From contig JAQVHG010000110.1 of the NCBI GenBank assembly GCA_028696365.1, positions 1 to 7,182 on the forward strand: a stretch of 7,182 bases of DNA, in the 5' to 3' direction. Below, piece after piece: positions 1-5,635 of the stretch (its first letter is position 1; every line of letters starts with the position of its first letter). The translations under genes were made by a program, and so were the position numbers. The notes beneath the pieces were generated by a model that was not told where the DNA came from, did not search any database, and saw only the letters and a program-made list of their open reading frames with translations. The stretch comes from Methanofollis sp. (GTDB taxonomy: Archaea; Halobacteriota; Methanomicrobia; Methanomicrobiales; Methanofollaceae).

Positions 1-241
1 GGGTGATCAGGTGGAGCGTGCCGCTGCGGATATCCGCGGTCGCCTCGATGAGGGTCAGGTCAGACTGCTCTTTGATCGCTTCCACCGCCTGATACCTGAT
101 CCCTTCTCCCAGCGAGATGGTCCCGACCACCGCCGCCACGCCGATGGCGATGCCGAGGGCGGTGAGCAGGACGCGCATCCGTTTCCGTGCGACCTGCCTG
201 GCTGCGATCTTCAGAGACTCAAAGACTCGTGCGATCTCCAT
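1..241 (-). CDS. FtsX/MacB-like ABC transporter permease, N-terminal part (runs off left edge)
   Basis: Only the first 80 residues are in the window. The protein starts MEIARVFESLKIAARQ, followed by a basic stretch (RKRMR, residues 19-23) and a hydrophobic segment at about 24-43 (LLTALGIAIGVAAVVGTISL). It then enters an extracellular region beginning GEGIRYQAVEAI. A cytoplasmic amphipathic N-terminus, one membrane helix and then a large outer domain is the arrangement at the start of MacB/FtsX-type permeases (MacB_PCD plus FtsX families). Such permeases do not usually form a classic import channel; they couple ATP hydrolysis to movement of an extracellular domain. The ATG lies one base after the stop of the ATPase gene (TGA-G-ATG), and an AGGTGG ribosome-binding site lies inside the end of that gene (plus-strand 248-253), so translational coupling is likely. 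The family call is good; the substrate is unknown, and the rest of the gene is not visible. Confidence 0.85.
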   Translation of the reverse strand, partial: MEIARVFESLKIAARQVARKRMRVLLTALGIAIGVAAVVGTISLGEGIRYQAVEAIKEQSDLTLIEATADIRSGTLHLIT

Positions 242-242
242 C

Positions 243-905
243 TCACACCACCTTCCCGTCGAGGAGTTCGATGGAACGATCGGCACGCTTTCCGAGTTCC
301 CGTTCATGGGTCACGATCAGAAACGTCGTATCCTGCTCCTGGTTCACCTCGCGCATCAACTCAAAGATCCCGTCGCTTGTCTTTGAGTCCAGGTTCCCAG
401 TCGGTTCGTCGGCAAGTACGATGGACGGGTTTCCGACGAGAGAGCGAGCGATCGCCACCCGTTGCTGTTCGCCGCCGCTCATCTCGCTGGGGTAGTGATC
501 GGCTCTCTCTGCAAGCCCCACCATCTCGAGAAGAGCCATCGCCCGCTCTTCTCTCACCGCCCTCCTGGCATAATTGAAGAGGAGGGGATATTCCACATTC
601 TCCCTGGCCGTCAGGGTCGGGATAAGATTGAAGTTCTGGAAGACAAAACCGAGCGCTTCTCTTCTGAGGGTGATGAGTGCCCGCCTATCTTCGAAGTTGA
701 CCCTCGTTCCGTTGATATATACGTCTCCTCCGGTCGGCCGGTCGAGTCCGCCGAGGATATTGAGGAGCGTGCTCTTCCCACTCCCGCTCCGCCCGAGGAG
801 GGTGACGAACTCTCCTCTCTCAATGGCGAGGTTTACGTCCTTGAGTGCGGTCACCTGCTCGGTGTACGCCTTGCTCAGGTCTCGTGTCTGCATGATGACG
901 TCCAT
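243..905 (-). CDS. ABC transporter ATP-binding protein, LolD/MacB class
   Basis: A complete 220-aa nucleotide-binding subunit, the usual length for this class. Motifs are all intact: Walker A GRSGSGKST (38-46), Q-loop Gln90 in FVFQNFNLIPTLTA, signature SGGEQQRVAIARSL (143-156), Walker B IVLADE (162-167) with the catalytic Glu167, D-loop NLD (171-173) and switch His200 in IVTH. The FQNFNLIPTLTARENVEYPL and DEPTGNLDS wording is typical of the LolD/MacB/FtsE-like group that pairs with FtsX-type permeases, which agrees with the permease gene one base downstream. I chose the ATG at 905 rather than a longer in-frame start at 1013: 905 has a GAGGTG site just upstream (plus-strand 911-916), the longer version would overlap the previous gene by about 100 bp, and the ATPase fold begins at MDVIMQTRDLSKAY. 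The enzyme should sit on the cytoplasmic face and power the permease. Substrate unknown. Confidence 0.95.
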   Translation of the reverse strand: MDVIMQTRDLSKAYTEQVTALKDVNLAIERGEFVTLLGRSGSGKSTLLNILGGLDRPTGGDVYINGTRVNFEDRRALITLRREALGFVFQNFNLIPTLTARENVEYPLLFNYARRAVREERAMALLEMVGLAERADHYPSEMSGGEQQRVAIARSLVGNPSIVLADEPTGNLDSKTSDGIFELMREVNQEQDTTFLIVTHERELGKRADRSIELLDGKVV

Positions 906-909
906 TCTT

Positions 910-1884
910 TCACCTCTTTTCAGCCCATAACACGGCATTGGTAAGGACGAGATAGTCTTTTTCGTCCCTGACAGCCGCAAAATTGTTCTCAGTCCGGAGA
1001 TAGGGCAGCACATCCCGGCGGTCGATCCCGACCTGCCTCGTCTCGTCGGAGTCGAAGATGTTCACCCACTCCCGGCCATTTGATCCCGGGAACAGAGCCG
1101 AGAGAATCGATTCAAAGAACGAGGGCATGCTGGTCTCTCCCTCGCGGTTCACGAAGAGCCGGTTGATCTCAGGGATGTTCTCCCTCGTATAGCCACCAGA
1201 GGGAGCGATGAGGAGGAGTTCGGCAGATGAGAGATCGGACTTCTCGATTTTTCCTTCGAACTCGATCCTGCTTGTTGCCATGGCTGGAGTGATCCCATAA
1301 CTGTTGTACAGAAGATCGGCTCCTTCTTTGACCCAGCAGATGACTTCAGGCGACTCCGGGCACTCGTAAATGACGAGCAGGCCGATCCCCTGGACCACGA
1401 AGGTGCGGTTGTCGTCCGCGGTATTCTCAAGGACGGCGGTGAAAGCGTTCTTCCCTGGAGAGAGATTGGTCGTATTGAAGGTGTCCATCCCTGAGAAAAA
1501 ATCGTTCGTACTCACGAAACCCTTGGAATCGACAGACCGTCCGGAGCTGTTGAGGAGTGCACCTGTATCGGTGCGGGTGACCGAGACCGAGGGGTAGATC
1601 GCCTTCTGGTCAAGTTTGCTCCAGGCCCAGTAGATATAGAGGCGCTGGTACCGTATTGTTGCATCTTCAGGGAGTTCGACCTCGAAGTCGACAGCGTACC
1701 GGTCTCCTGGGTTCAGCGCTCCGCTATAGGTGCTGTTACCGAGGGTAAAAAGGTGGCCGCCGTTAAATTCGTCATGATATGCCGTCTCAAGTGGTTTGTC
1801 GCCGGCATAGGTGGCGGAGGCCGCTGGGAGGAAGAGGAGCATAGCGAGGAGAGCGACGCCGATGGCCAGCCTATGGGAAGACAT
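910..1884 (-). CDS. Secreted single-domain DUF3344 protein (324 aa)
   Basis: The signal peptide is MSSHRLAIGVALLAMLLFLPAASA (1-24), with a likely cut after ASA. The mature protein is a beta-rich domain that I assign to DUF3344 by comparison with the other such proteins in this window. Shared landmarks are RLYIYWAWS (81-89; compare WARLYVDTY and WARVYTGVW), CWVKEG (183-188; compare RYWVNQG and RYWISEG), LLLIAPSGG (223-231) followed by an RLFVN strand, and the closing strand LTNAVLWAEKR (compare PLALLVVKEE). There is no membrane segment after the signal peptide, so it is soluble or held by a partner. Several Asn-X-Ser/Thr sites could be N-glycosylated. The mature domain has only two cysteines (175, 183), one on each side of the ESPEV stretch. 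The ATG at 1884 has a clean GGAGG site (plus-strand 1891-1895); a longer start at 1947 would lie well inside the preceding gene. The gene overlaps its upstream neighbour by 14 nt and ends 4 nt before the ATPase start. Molecular function unknown. Confidence 0.85.
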   Translation of the reverse strand: MSSHRLAIGVALLAMLLFLPAASATYAGDKPLETAYHDEFNGGHLFTLGNSTYSGALNPGDRYAVDFEVELPEDATIRYQRLYIYWAWSKLDQKAIYPSVSVTRTDTGALLNSSGRSVDSKGFVSTNDFFSGMDTFNTTNLSPGKNAFTAVLENTADDNRTFVVQGIGLLVIYECPESPEVICWVKEGADLLYNSYGITPAMATSRIEFEGKIEKSDLSSAELLLIAPSGGYTRENIPEINRLFVNREGETSMPSFFESILSALFPGSNGREWVNIFDSDETRQVGIDRRDVLPYLRTENNFAAVRDEKDYLVLTNAVLWAEKR

Positions 1885-3673
1885 AGTCGCCCTCCGCCGC
1901 GTTGTTCCCTCGGTCGGCATCTCTGATCGTACCGGCCTCGTCGGCAACCACCCTTAAACGATGTTTTCCCGGTGTCGTGAAATGAGAAAGAGCGATATCA
2001 ACTGTTGCCCCGGCTTCGACTCCTTCTTCAATAGTTTTCACCGCCGCCTTCTCCCCGTCCAGATAGACGGTGAGGTCAAAGGGCGGTGTGTCGCTCCCGC
2101 CGAGGTTTGTGATCGTGACCGGGACGGTGTAGTCTTCGTACCCGGCGGCAGCGGCCGGTGATATGACCAGTGGGCACGATGCCACAATGACCGCTCCTGC
2201 AATCAGCATGGCGGCAAGTTTCCCGCCTGGCGGGCGCCTGAAGAGGAGAAACGCGATACAGAGCCCTGCAACCAGAGCACAGAAAGGAGAGGGGGAGTGT
2301 TGCGTGTCCGGCTCTTCGGCACCGGTACAGGCTGGGGTGCCGATCTTCACCGCAAGATCAGGGATCGTCCCAACCCTGACGGTGTCCGACGCTTCGTTGT
2401 CTGAAGGTTCGAGGTCATTCCCGGCGTCGACCCGTACCGAGAGCGTGTGCTGGCCTTCGTCCAGCGTGAGGTTTGCCGCAACCTCCTGAACTCCCGAGAC
2501 ATCTGGTTCGACGGTTATTGTCTCTATGGGTTCTCCATTGACTGAGAAGACGGCCGTGATCATCCCTCCCGGCCGCGCTCCGTGGTTTCTCACCGTTGCC
2601 TGCACCGTCGCCTCTTCACCGGCGTAGGCCCCTCTCACCTCAGGGGTATCCACGGAAAGGTCGGGGGCCAGGTCGGCACCTGGTCTTCTCACGGTAAGAA
2701 TGGCACAGCAGGGATGGATGTAGTCTTCACCCTCAGGTTTGTCTCCGGTGGTGGTGATCGTACCGTCGTCATCGAGGTCCCTCCCGCGTTCGAAGAGGAC
2801 GTGGTTCGTCTCCTTCAGGAGAGCGCTGACATCGAAGGTCTCGACATCAATATATCTTGCCTCGGTCCCGGCATCGCCTGTGGCGTCGAAACATCGTTCG
2901 TTGCCGATGTCCCGCGCGCCTGCCGGGTAAAGGGAGGGTTCGTCTGGGGAGACACCGAGGTCTTCGCCATTGAATCTGACGTAATCAGGCTGCCCCTTTG
3001 TCGAGGCCAGCAGCAGTACGGTGAGGTCTGCGGTGGCACCCTCCAGCAAGCCTGCCTTCTCAAACGAAATCTCGCACTCGTCATGTCGCGTGGGGTTTGT
3101 CCCGGCCCACCCTTCTCCATGGAGGTTCTCGTTTCCTTCGGAGATCCAGTATCTGGTGACCAGTCCGTCTTTATCCTCCACGATGGCGACGACGAAGATA
3201 CCATAGGCCCTCCCATCGATCCTGCTCTCAGGCAGGCCCCTGCTGGTCGTCAGGGAGACGGTGTTCTTGCCGCCATGAAGTTGATCGGTACAGTCGTGTG
3301 CGATCCAGTAGACGCCATAGCCCGAGACATAGGTCTCTTCATTCCGATCATCTTTCCCGAAGAGAGAGCGTCTGACCGGGACACCGTTGTTGACGGTGAG
3401 TTCTTCCCATCCGGTGTAGCGTTCGGTTCCGCCCCAGACACCTGTATAAACTCTTGCCCAGATTGGCTTGTCCGGGAGGGAGAAGGTGCACTCCATAGGC
3501 GGGGCCTCAAGCCCATAGGTGCCGAAGGTGAGCACATCCCCCCTGACTTCCCCCTGAGCTGTCATGTAGAGGGGGATACCTTCAAAATCGTACACTGCTG
3601 ATACGGGGGCGGCAAGGAGGAGTACTGCCGCGCATAAAATATATCTGATCCTTGGAGGGGGGGAAAATGTCAT
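1871..3673 (-). CDS. Membrane-anchored DUF3344 protein with CARDB domains (600 aa)
   Basis: The order from the N-terminus is: signal peptide 1-26 (hydrophobic ILCAAVLLLAAPVSA); DUF3344-like domain about 28-330, with landmarks WARVYTGVW (72-80), RYWISEG (174-180), LLLASTKGQ (220-228), the DVSALLKETN segment (281-290) and closing strand AILTVRR; CARDB-type Ig-fold domain about 335-435 (DLAPDLSVDTPEVRGAY to the DNEASDTVRVG end); a second CARDB start, PDLAVKIGTP (438-447); two hydrophobic segments at about 463-478 and 486-508 joined by RRPPGGK; and then the remainder of a CARDB fold, 511-600, from YEDYTVPVTITNLGG to the DADRGNNAAEGDYVF end. The short basic loop suggests a membrane hairpin with both ends outside the cell. 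This is the first gene of the operon. The ATG at 3673 is the only plausible start and lacks an obvious ribosome-binding site, so the transcript may be near-leaderless. An anchor or receptor role beside the ABC unit is inference. Confidence 0.85.
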   Translation of the reverse strand: MTFSPPPRIRYILCAAVLLLAAPVSAVYDFEGIPLYMTAQGEVRGDVLTFGTYGLEAPPMECTFSLPDKPIWARVYTGVWGGTERYTGWEELTVNNGVPVRRSLFGKDDRNEETYVSGYGVYWIAHDCTDQLHGGKNTVSLTTSRGLPESRIDGRAYGIFVVAIVEDKDGLVTRYWISEGNENLHGEGWAGTNPTRHDECEISFEKAGLLEGATADLTVLLLASTKGQPDYVRFNGEDLGVSPDEPSLYPAGARDIGNERCFDATGDAGTEARYIDVETFDVSALLKETNHVLFERGRDLDDDGTITTTGDKPEGEDYIHPCCAILTVRRPGADLAPDLSVDTPEVRGAYAGEEATVQATVRNHGARPGGMITAVFSVNGEPIETITVEPDVSGVQEVAANLTLDEGQHTLSVRVDAGNDLEPSDNEASDTVRVGTIPDLAVKIGTPACTGAEEPDTQHSPSPFCALVAGLCIAFLLFRRPPGGKLAAMLIAGAVIVASCPLVISPAAAAGYEDYTVPVTITNLGGSDTPPFDLTVYLDGEKAAVKTIEEGVEAGATVDIALSHFTTPGKHRLRVVADEAGTIRDADRGNNAAEGDYVFP

Positions 3674-3696
3674 ACGAAATGAAGTACAGTCACACT

Positions 3697-3739
3697 AGAT
3701 ATTAATATTATCGAATTTGTTGTGAAATATTATATTTAT
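3697..3739 (-). promoter_or_regulatory. Putative archaeal promoter(s) of the DUF3344-ABC operon
   Basis: On the minus strand two TATA-like stretches lie upstream of the ATG at 3673. The proximal one, ATAATATTAATAT (about 3699-3711), is centred about 31 bp before the ATG. With the usual archaeal TATA-to-start distance of about 25 bp, the transcript would begin only a few bases before the ATG. The distal one, AATAAATATAATATT (about 3727-3741), has the better match to the archaeal TATA consensus and would give a leader of about 30 nt, but no GGAGG/GGTG-like site is found there. Transcription start is not proven. Confidence 0.45.
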
Positions 3740-3809
3740 TCCAAAGAAATTAAGGACTCAACGCATGTCCACTCGTCGCTCAGATGTCTGGTACTTTTTT
3801 GATACTGTT

Positions 3810-3825
3810 GACTCACGCGTGAGTC
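3810..3825. promoter_or_regulatory. 16-bp perfect palindrome, candidate operator
   Basis: GACTCACGCGTGAGTC is its own reverse complement with no spacer. It lies 137 bp upstream of the 600-aa gene start and about 300 bp upstream of the 316-aa gene start. Perfect dyads of this length in a divergent regulatory region commonly bind homodimeric transcription factors. No regulator gene is in the window, so binding is inference. Confidence 0.4.
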
Positions 3826-4040
3826 GAGGGCACGCCCCGCAGATCGGATAATGATGCATGGATTCATCTTCTCCCCTCGGAAGTCGGCCGTCGTCCTATG
3901 CTATTTTCTTCGTGAGGATCTCGGGGGGCACGGTCACAAGGCAGGAGGTCCGTATTTGGGGCATGGGGCGTATTACGGATTTTCAATTTTCAGATCTTCT
4001 ATAATATTAAATATTTTAAATTTGTGATTATTTATTAAAT

Positions 4041-4056
4041 ATAAAAATATATATTG
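4041..4056 (+). promoter_or_regulatory. Putative TATA box region for the 316-aa DUF3344 gene
   Basis: ATAAAAATATATATTG is a run of A/T ending abruptly in GC-richer DNA, placed about 75-85 bp before the ATG at 4129. With normal archaeal spacing this gives a transcript start near 4075-4080 and a leader of about 50 nt that contains a clear ribosome-binding site. The wider 3980-4056 stretch is extremely AT-rich, so the exact box is uncertain. Confidence 0.5.
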
Positions 4057-4117
4057 TACTTGGGCCATCCATACCTGTAGGGGAGGTTCAGTCCCCCCAT
4101 GGAATAAGACCAGTATC

Positions 4118-4122
4118 GGAGG
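4118..4122 (+). promoter_or_regulatory. Ribosome-binding site GGAGG
   Basis: A perfect GGAGG six bases before the ATG at 4129 fixes the start of the 316-aa DUF3344 gene. It contrasts with the missing site in front of the divergent operon. Confidence 0.85.
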
Positions 4123-4128
4123 AAATAC

Positions 4129-5079
4129 ATGAAAAAAAGCAACATATGTATGTTTTCAGGCATGCTTGTGCTGCTGGCGGTGCTTGCGATGGCGGCGCCA
4201 GCGGCGGCGGATCCCTGGATCGGAGGAGATCCCCTCGTCACCGCAAACGGAACCTCAGGAACCGTGTCAGGTGGCCTCTGGTTCGACGCGTATCCTGGCT
4301 TTGACTATGCATACTCGACGCCGGTGACGAAAGATTTCTCGCTTCCGTGCACTGCAGGCAATGTCGAATGGGCGCGTCTCTATGTGGACACCTACATTGG
4401 GAATATGCAGAGTAATTATCCCATGAACACGACAGTGGAGTTCGACGGCGGTTCCGGTTATGAAACTCTTGGTTCTGAGATCATGAACACCACTTACACC
4501 TTTCCGGAGGGCAGTAGTTCTGACGGAACGGTCTGGATTAATGACCACTGCAACCGAGTGACGAGCGACTGTCTCATGTGGTATGACGTGACCGACAGCA
4601 TCACCTCGTCAAGTGTCTCGGCACGTGTACACACCGCCAAACTCGACGGCACCAGACCCTACGATGGTCGGGTGAAGATGATTGCCCTTGTGGTTGCATA
4701 TGACAATCCCTCTTCCGGTGAGACATTACGCTATTGGGTAAACCAGGGTCATGACACCGACTCATATGTTGCTGATGAATGGGGATGTTACTATGTCGGG
4801 AACACTAAGTTCAGTACATCCGGACTTACAGTCGTAGATGCAAACCTCACGGCTATTTACCTGGCAAGCCACAACGGGAATTACACCTTCAACAACAATC
4901 CCCTTCCCTGGAGCAACCCTGACCAGGGACCATACTTTGGGTACCAAAGCTGGAATGTTACCGACTATATCACCGGCGGGAATAGTTTCATGACATTTGA
5001 CCGGAACGCGACCGATTCGGGATCGTACAGCGGTTACTTCAAGATTCCACTTGCTCTGCTGGTGGTGAAGGAGGAGTAA
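4129..5079 (+). CDS. Secreted single-domain DUF3344 protein (316 aa)
   Basis: The signal peptide is MKKSNICMFSGMLVLLAVLAMAAPAAA (1-27), with a likely cut at AAA|DP. The remainder is one complete DUF3344 domain: GGLWFDAYPG (48-57), WARLYVDTYIGN (81-92), WINDHCNRVTSDCLMWYDVTDSI (136-158, two cysteines), the strand VKMIALVVAYD (182-192), RYWVNQG (201-207), AIYLASHNGNYTFNNNPLPW (242-261) and a closing strand IPLALLVVKEE at the C-terminus. Four cysteines remain after cleavage (74, 141, 148, 220), which would allow two disulfides. Many Asn-X-Ser/Thr sites (for example 100, 120, 239, 251, 276, 293) suit an N-glycosylated surface protein. There is no anchor, so it is free, or bound to the cell wall or to a partner. 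It appears monocistronic: it has its own promoter region, and about 700 bp of non-coding DNA follows. DUF3344 has no established biochemical activity that I know of. Confidence 0.92.
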   Translation: MKKSNICMFSGMLVLLAVLAMAAPAAADPWIGGDPLVTANGTSGTVSGGLWFDAYPGFDYAYSTPVTKDFSLPCTAGNVEWARLYVDTYIGNMQSNYPMNTTVEFDGGSGYETLGSEIMNTTYTFPEGSSSDGTVWINDHCNRVTSDCLMWYDVTDSITSSSVSARVHTAKLDGTRPYDGRVKMIALVVAYDNPSSGETLRYWVNQGHDTDSYVADEWGCYYVGNTKFSTSGLTVVDANLTAIYLASHNGNYTFNNNPLPWSNPDQGPYFGYQSWNVTDYITGGNSFMTFDRNATDSGSYSGYFKIPLALLVVKEE

Positions 5080-5085
5080 AAAGCA

Positions 5086-5103
5086 CCTCTCCATGATGAG
5101 AGG
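5086..5103 (+). terminator. Stem-loop just after the 316-aa gene
   Basis: CCTCTC-CATGAT-GAGAGG is a perfect 6-bp stem with a 6-nt loop, starting 6 bases after the stop codon. It is not followed by a T-run, so it may protect or process the 3' end of the message rather than stop transcription itself. Confidence 0.35.
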
Positions 5104-5156
5104 AATGTATGACGCACAAAGATTCTTTGTGGATTTTCGATCAGAGTTATCTTTTT

Positions 5157-5200
5157 GATGCCTCATGTCTGCCTGGTGGCCGACCGGCATCATCTTTTTT
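5157..5200 (+). terminator. Probable transcription terminator with T6 tract
   Basis: GATGCC (5157-5162) and GGCATC (5186-5191) are complementary across a 23-nt loop and are followed by ATCTTTTTT (5192-5200). Another T5 run lies just before the stem (5152-5156). Archaeal RNA polymerase stops at T-rich tracts with or without a hairpin, so this pair of T-runs about 75-120 bp after the 316-aa gene is the best candidate for its end of transcription. Confidence 0.45.
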
Positions 5201-5294
5201 CCTGCGATGAAGTACGGTTCCTATTTCAGAGCATATCCCAAAACTCTCTTGGGGTGAGCTTCCTTCCAGAAATTTTAGACTCTTTCCTCCACTG

Positions 5295-5311
5295 GGGGGC
5301 TTGCTGCCCCC
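5295..5311. repeat. GC hairpin 1: GGGGGC-TTGCT-GCCCCC
   Basis: A perfect 6-bp, all G-C stem with a 5-nt loop, inside the 5235-5536 block. Flanking G and T could extend it by a wobble pair. Confidence 0.6.
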
Positions 5312-5315
5312 TCGA

Positions 5316-5346
5316 GATCCTCCGCGATGGAGATTGGCGGAGGATC
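5316..5346. repeat. GC hairpin 2: 10-bp perfect stem
   Basis: GATCCTCCGC (5316-5325) and GCGGAGGATC (5337-5346) are exact reverse complements around an 11-nt loop. It starts only 4 bases after the first hairpin, so the two would stack side by side in RNA or cruciform DNA. Confidence 0.65.
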
Positions 5347-5404
5347 CCATTTCGTCTTCATGATCATCGCTCTGCCTTCCCGTCCCTGTCGCTATCTCAG
5401 GGGT

Positions 5405-5423
5405 CTGGGGGTAGAGTCCCCAG
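5405..5423. repeat. GC hairpin 3: CTGGGG-GTAGAGT-CCCCAG
   Basis: A perfect 6-bp stem with a 7-nt loop, the third compact GC-rich hairpin within 130 bp of the same block. Confidence 0.55.
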
Positions 5424-5601
5424 CGCGAGCGTTTGCGAAGGCGATCGATGCAGGTTTGCGCACCAAAGAGGTGAGGATCTCCCAACCATCATCCATCGCC
5501 ATCTTCTCCGAGAGGAAGGTCGGAGAGTTTTGGGATGACCTCTTAATCAAATGGTGTAATGGGAGGTGTCGTGTCAAATATGTCTACAAAATTCAATTCT
5601 T

Positions 5602-5627
5602 GTGTGATATTAATCACACTATATAAT
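5602..5627. promoter_or_regulatory. TGTGA-N6-TCACA dyad abutting a TATA-like box
   Basis: GTGTGAT-ATTA-ATCACAC (5602-5619) is a perfect 7-bp inverted repeat with a 4-nt centre. Its core reads TGTGA-N6-TCACA, the textbook half-site layout of CRP/FNR-family sites in bacteria. It runs directly into ACTATATAAT (5618-5627), a TATA-like sequence, and a second 10-bp palindrome, ATCAATTGAT, follows at 5626-5635. A bound protein would touch the TFB/TBP position. The distance to the start codon at 5782 is about 160 bp, so this TATA may not be the main one. Confidence 0.45.
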
Positions 5628-5635
5628 CAATTGAT

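Larger units (their letters stand above)
3674..4128. other. Divergent intergenic region, 455 bp, no convincing gene
   Basis: This stretch separates the minus-strand operon from the plus-strand DUF3344 gene. Both ends are very AT-rich and hold promoter-like boxes. The middle, roughly 3770-3980, is GC-rich and includes a 16-bp perfect palindrome at 3810-3825 and a loose inverted pair TCCGTA/TACGGA (3949-3954 and 3974-3979). I see no tRNA, rRNA or CRISPR array. A 58-codon open frame exists at 3851-4027 but has no supporting signals. Confidence 0.7.
5235..5536. repeat. ~300-bp block bounded by a 14-bp perfect inverted repeat
   Basis: ATCCCAAAACTCTC (5235-5248) and GAGAGTTTTGGGAT (5523-5536) are exact reverse complements, 274 bp apart. 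Between them there is no coding sequence but several compact perfect hairpins. A non-coding block with short terminal inverted repeats resembles a small non-autonomous element (MITE-like) or a dispersed intergenic repeat. No target-site duplication is obvious at the two ends. The identity is inference. Confidence 0.4.

Noticed and set aside
462..944. 160-aa plus-strand open frame opposite the ATPase.
   Set aside because: Antisense to an ATPase with all its catalytic motifs intact; no independent support.
2582..3601. 339-aa plus-strand open frame opposite the 600-aa gene.
   Set aside because: It is antisense to a gene with a signal peptide and recognisable DUF3344/CARDB domains. It has no domain of its own and is a GC-driven shadow frame.
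3949..3979. Inverted pair TCCGTA...TACGGA with a 19-nt loop.
   Set aside because: Only 6 bp with a long loop. It is expected fairly often by chance and has no supporting context beyond lying in the intergenic region.
3851..4027. Open frame of 58 codons (MMHGFIFSPRKSAVV...) in the divergent intergenic region.
   Set aside because: No ribosome-binding site, an ending that runs into the AT-rich promoter of the next gene, and no recognisable domain or signal peptide. Treated as chance.
5155..5538. 127-aa plus-strand frame, with overlapping minus-strand frames, in the hairpin-rich spacer.
   Set aside because: Translations are low-complexity, begin without a ribosome-binding site and span the perfect hairpins. 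Frames on both strands are equally open, as expected for GC-rich non-coding DNA.
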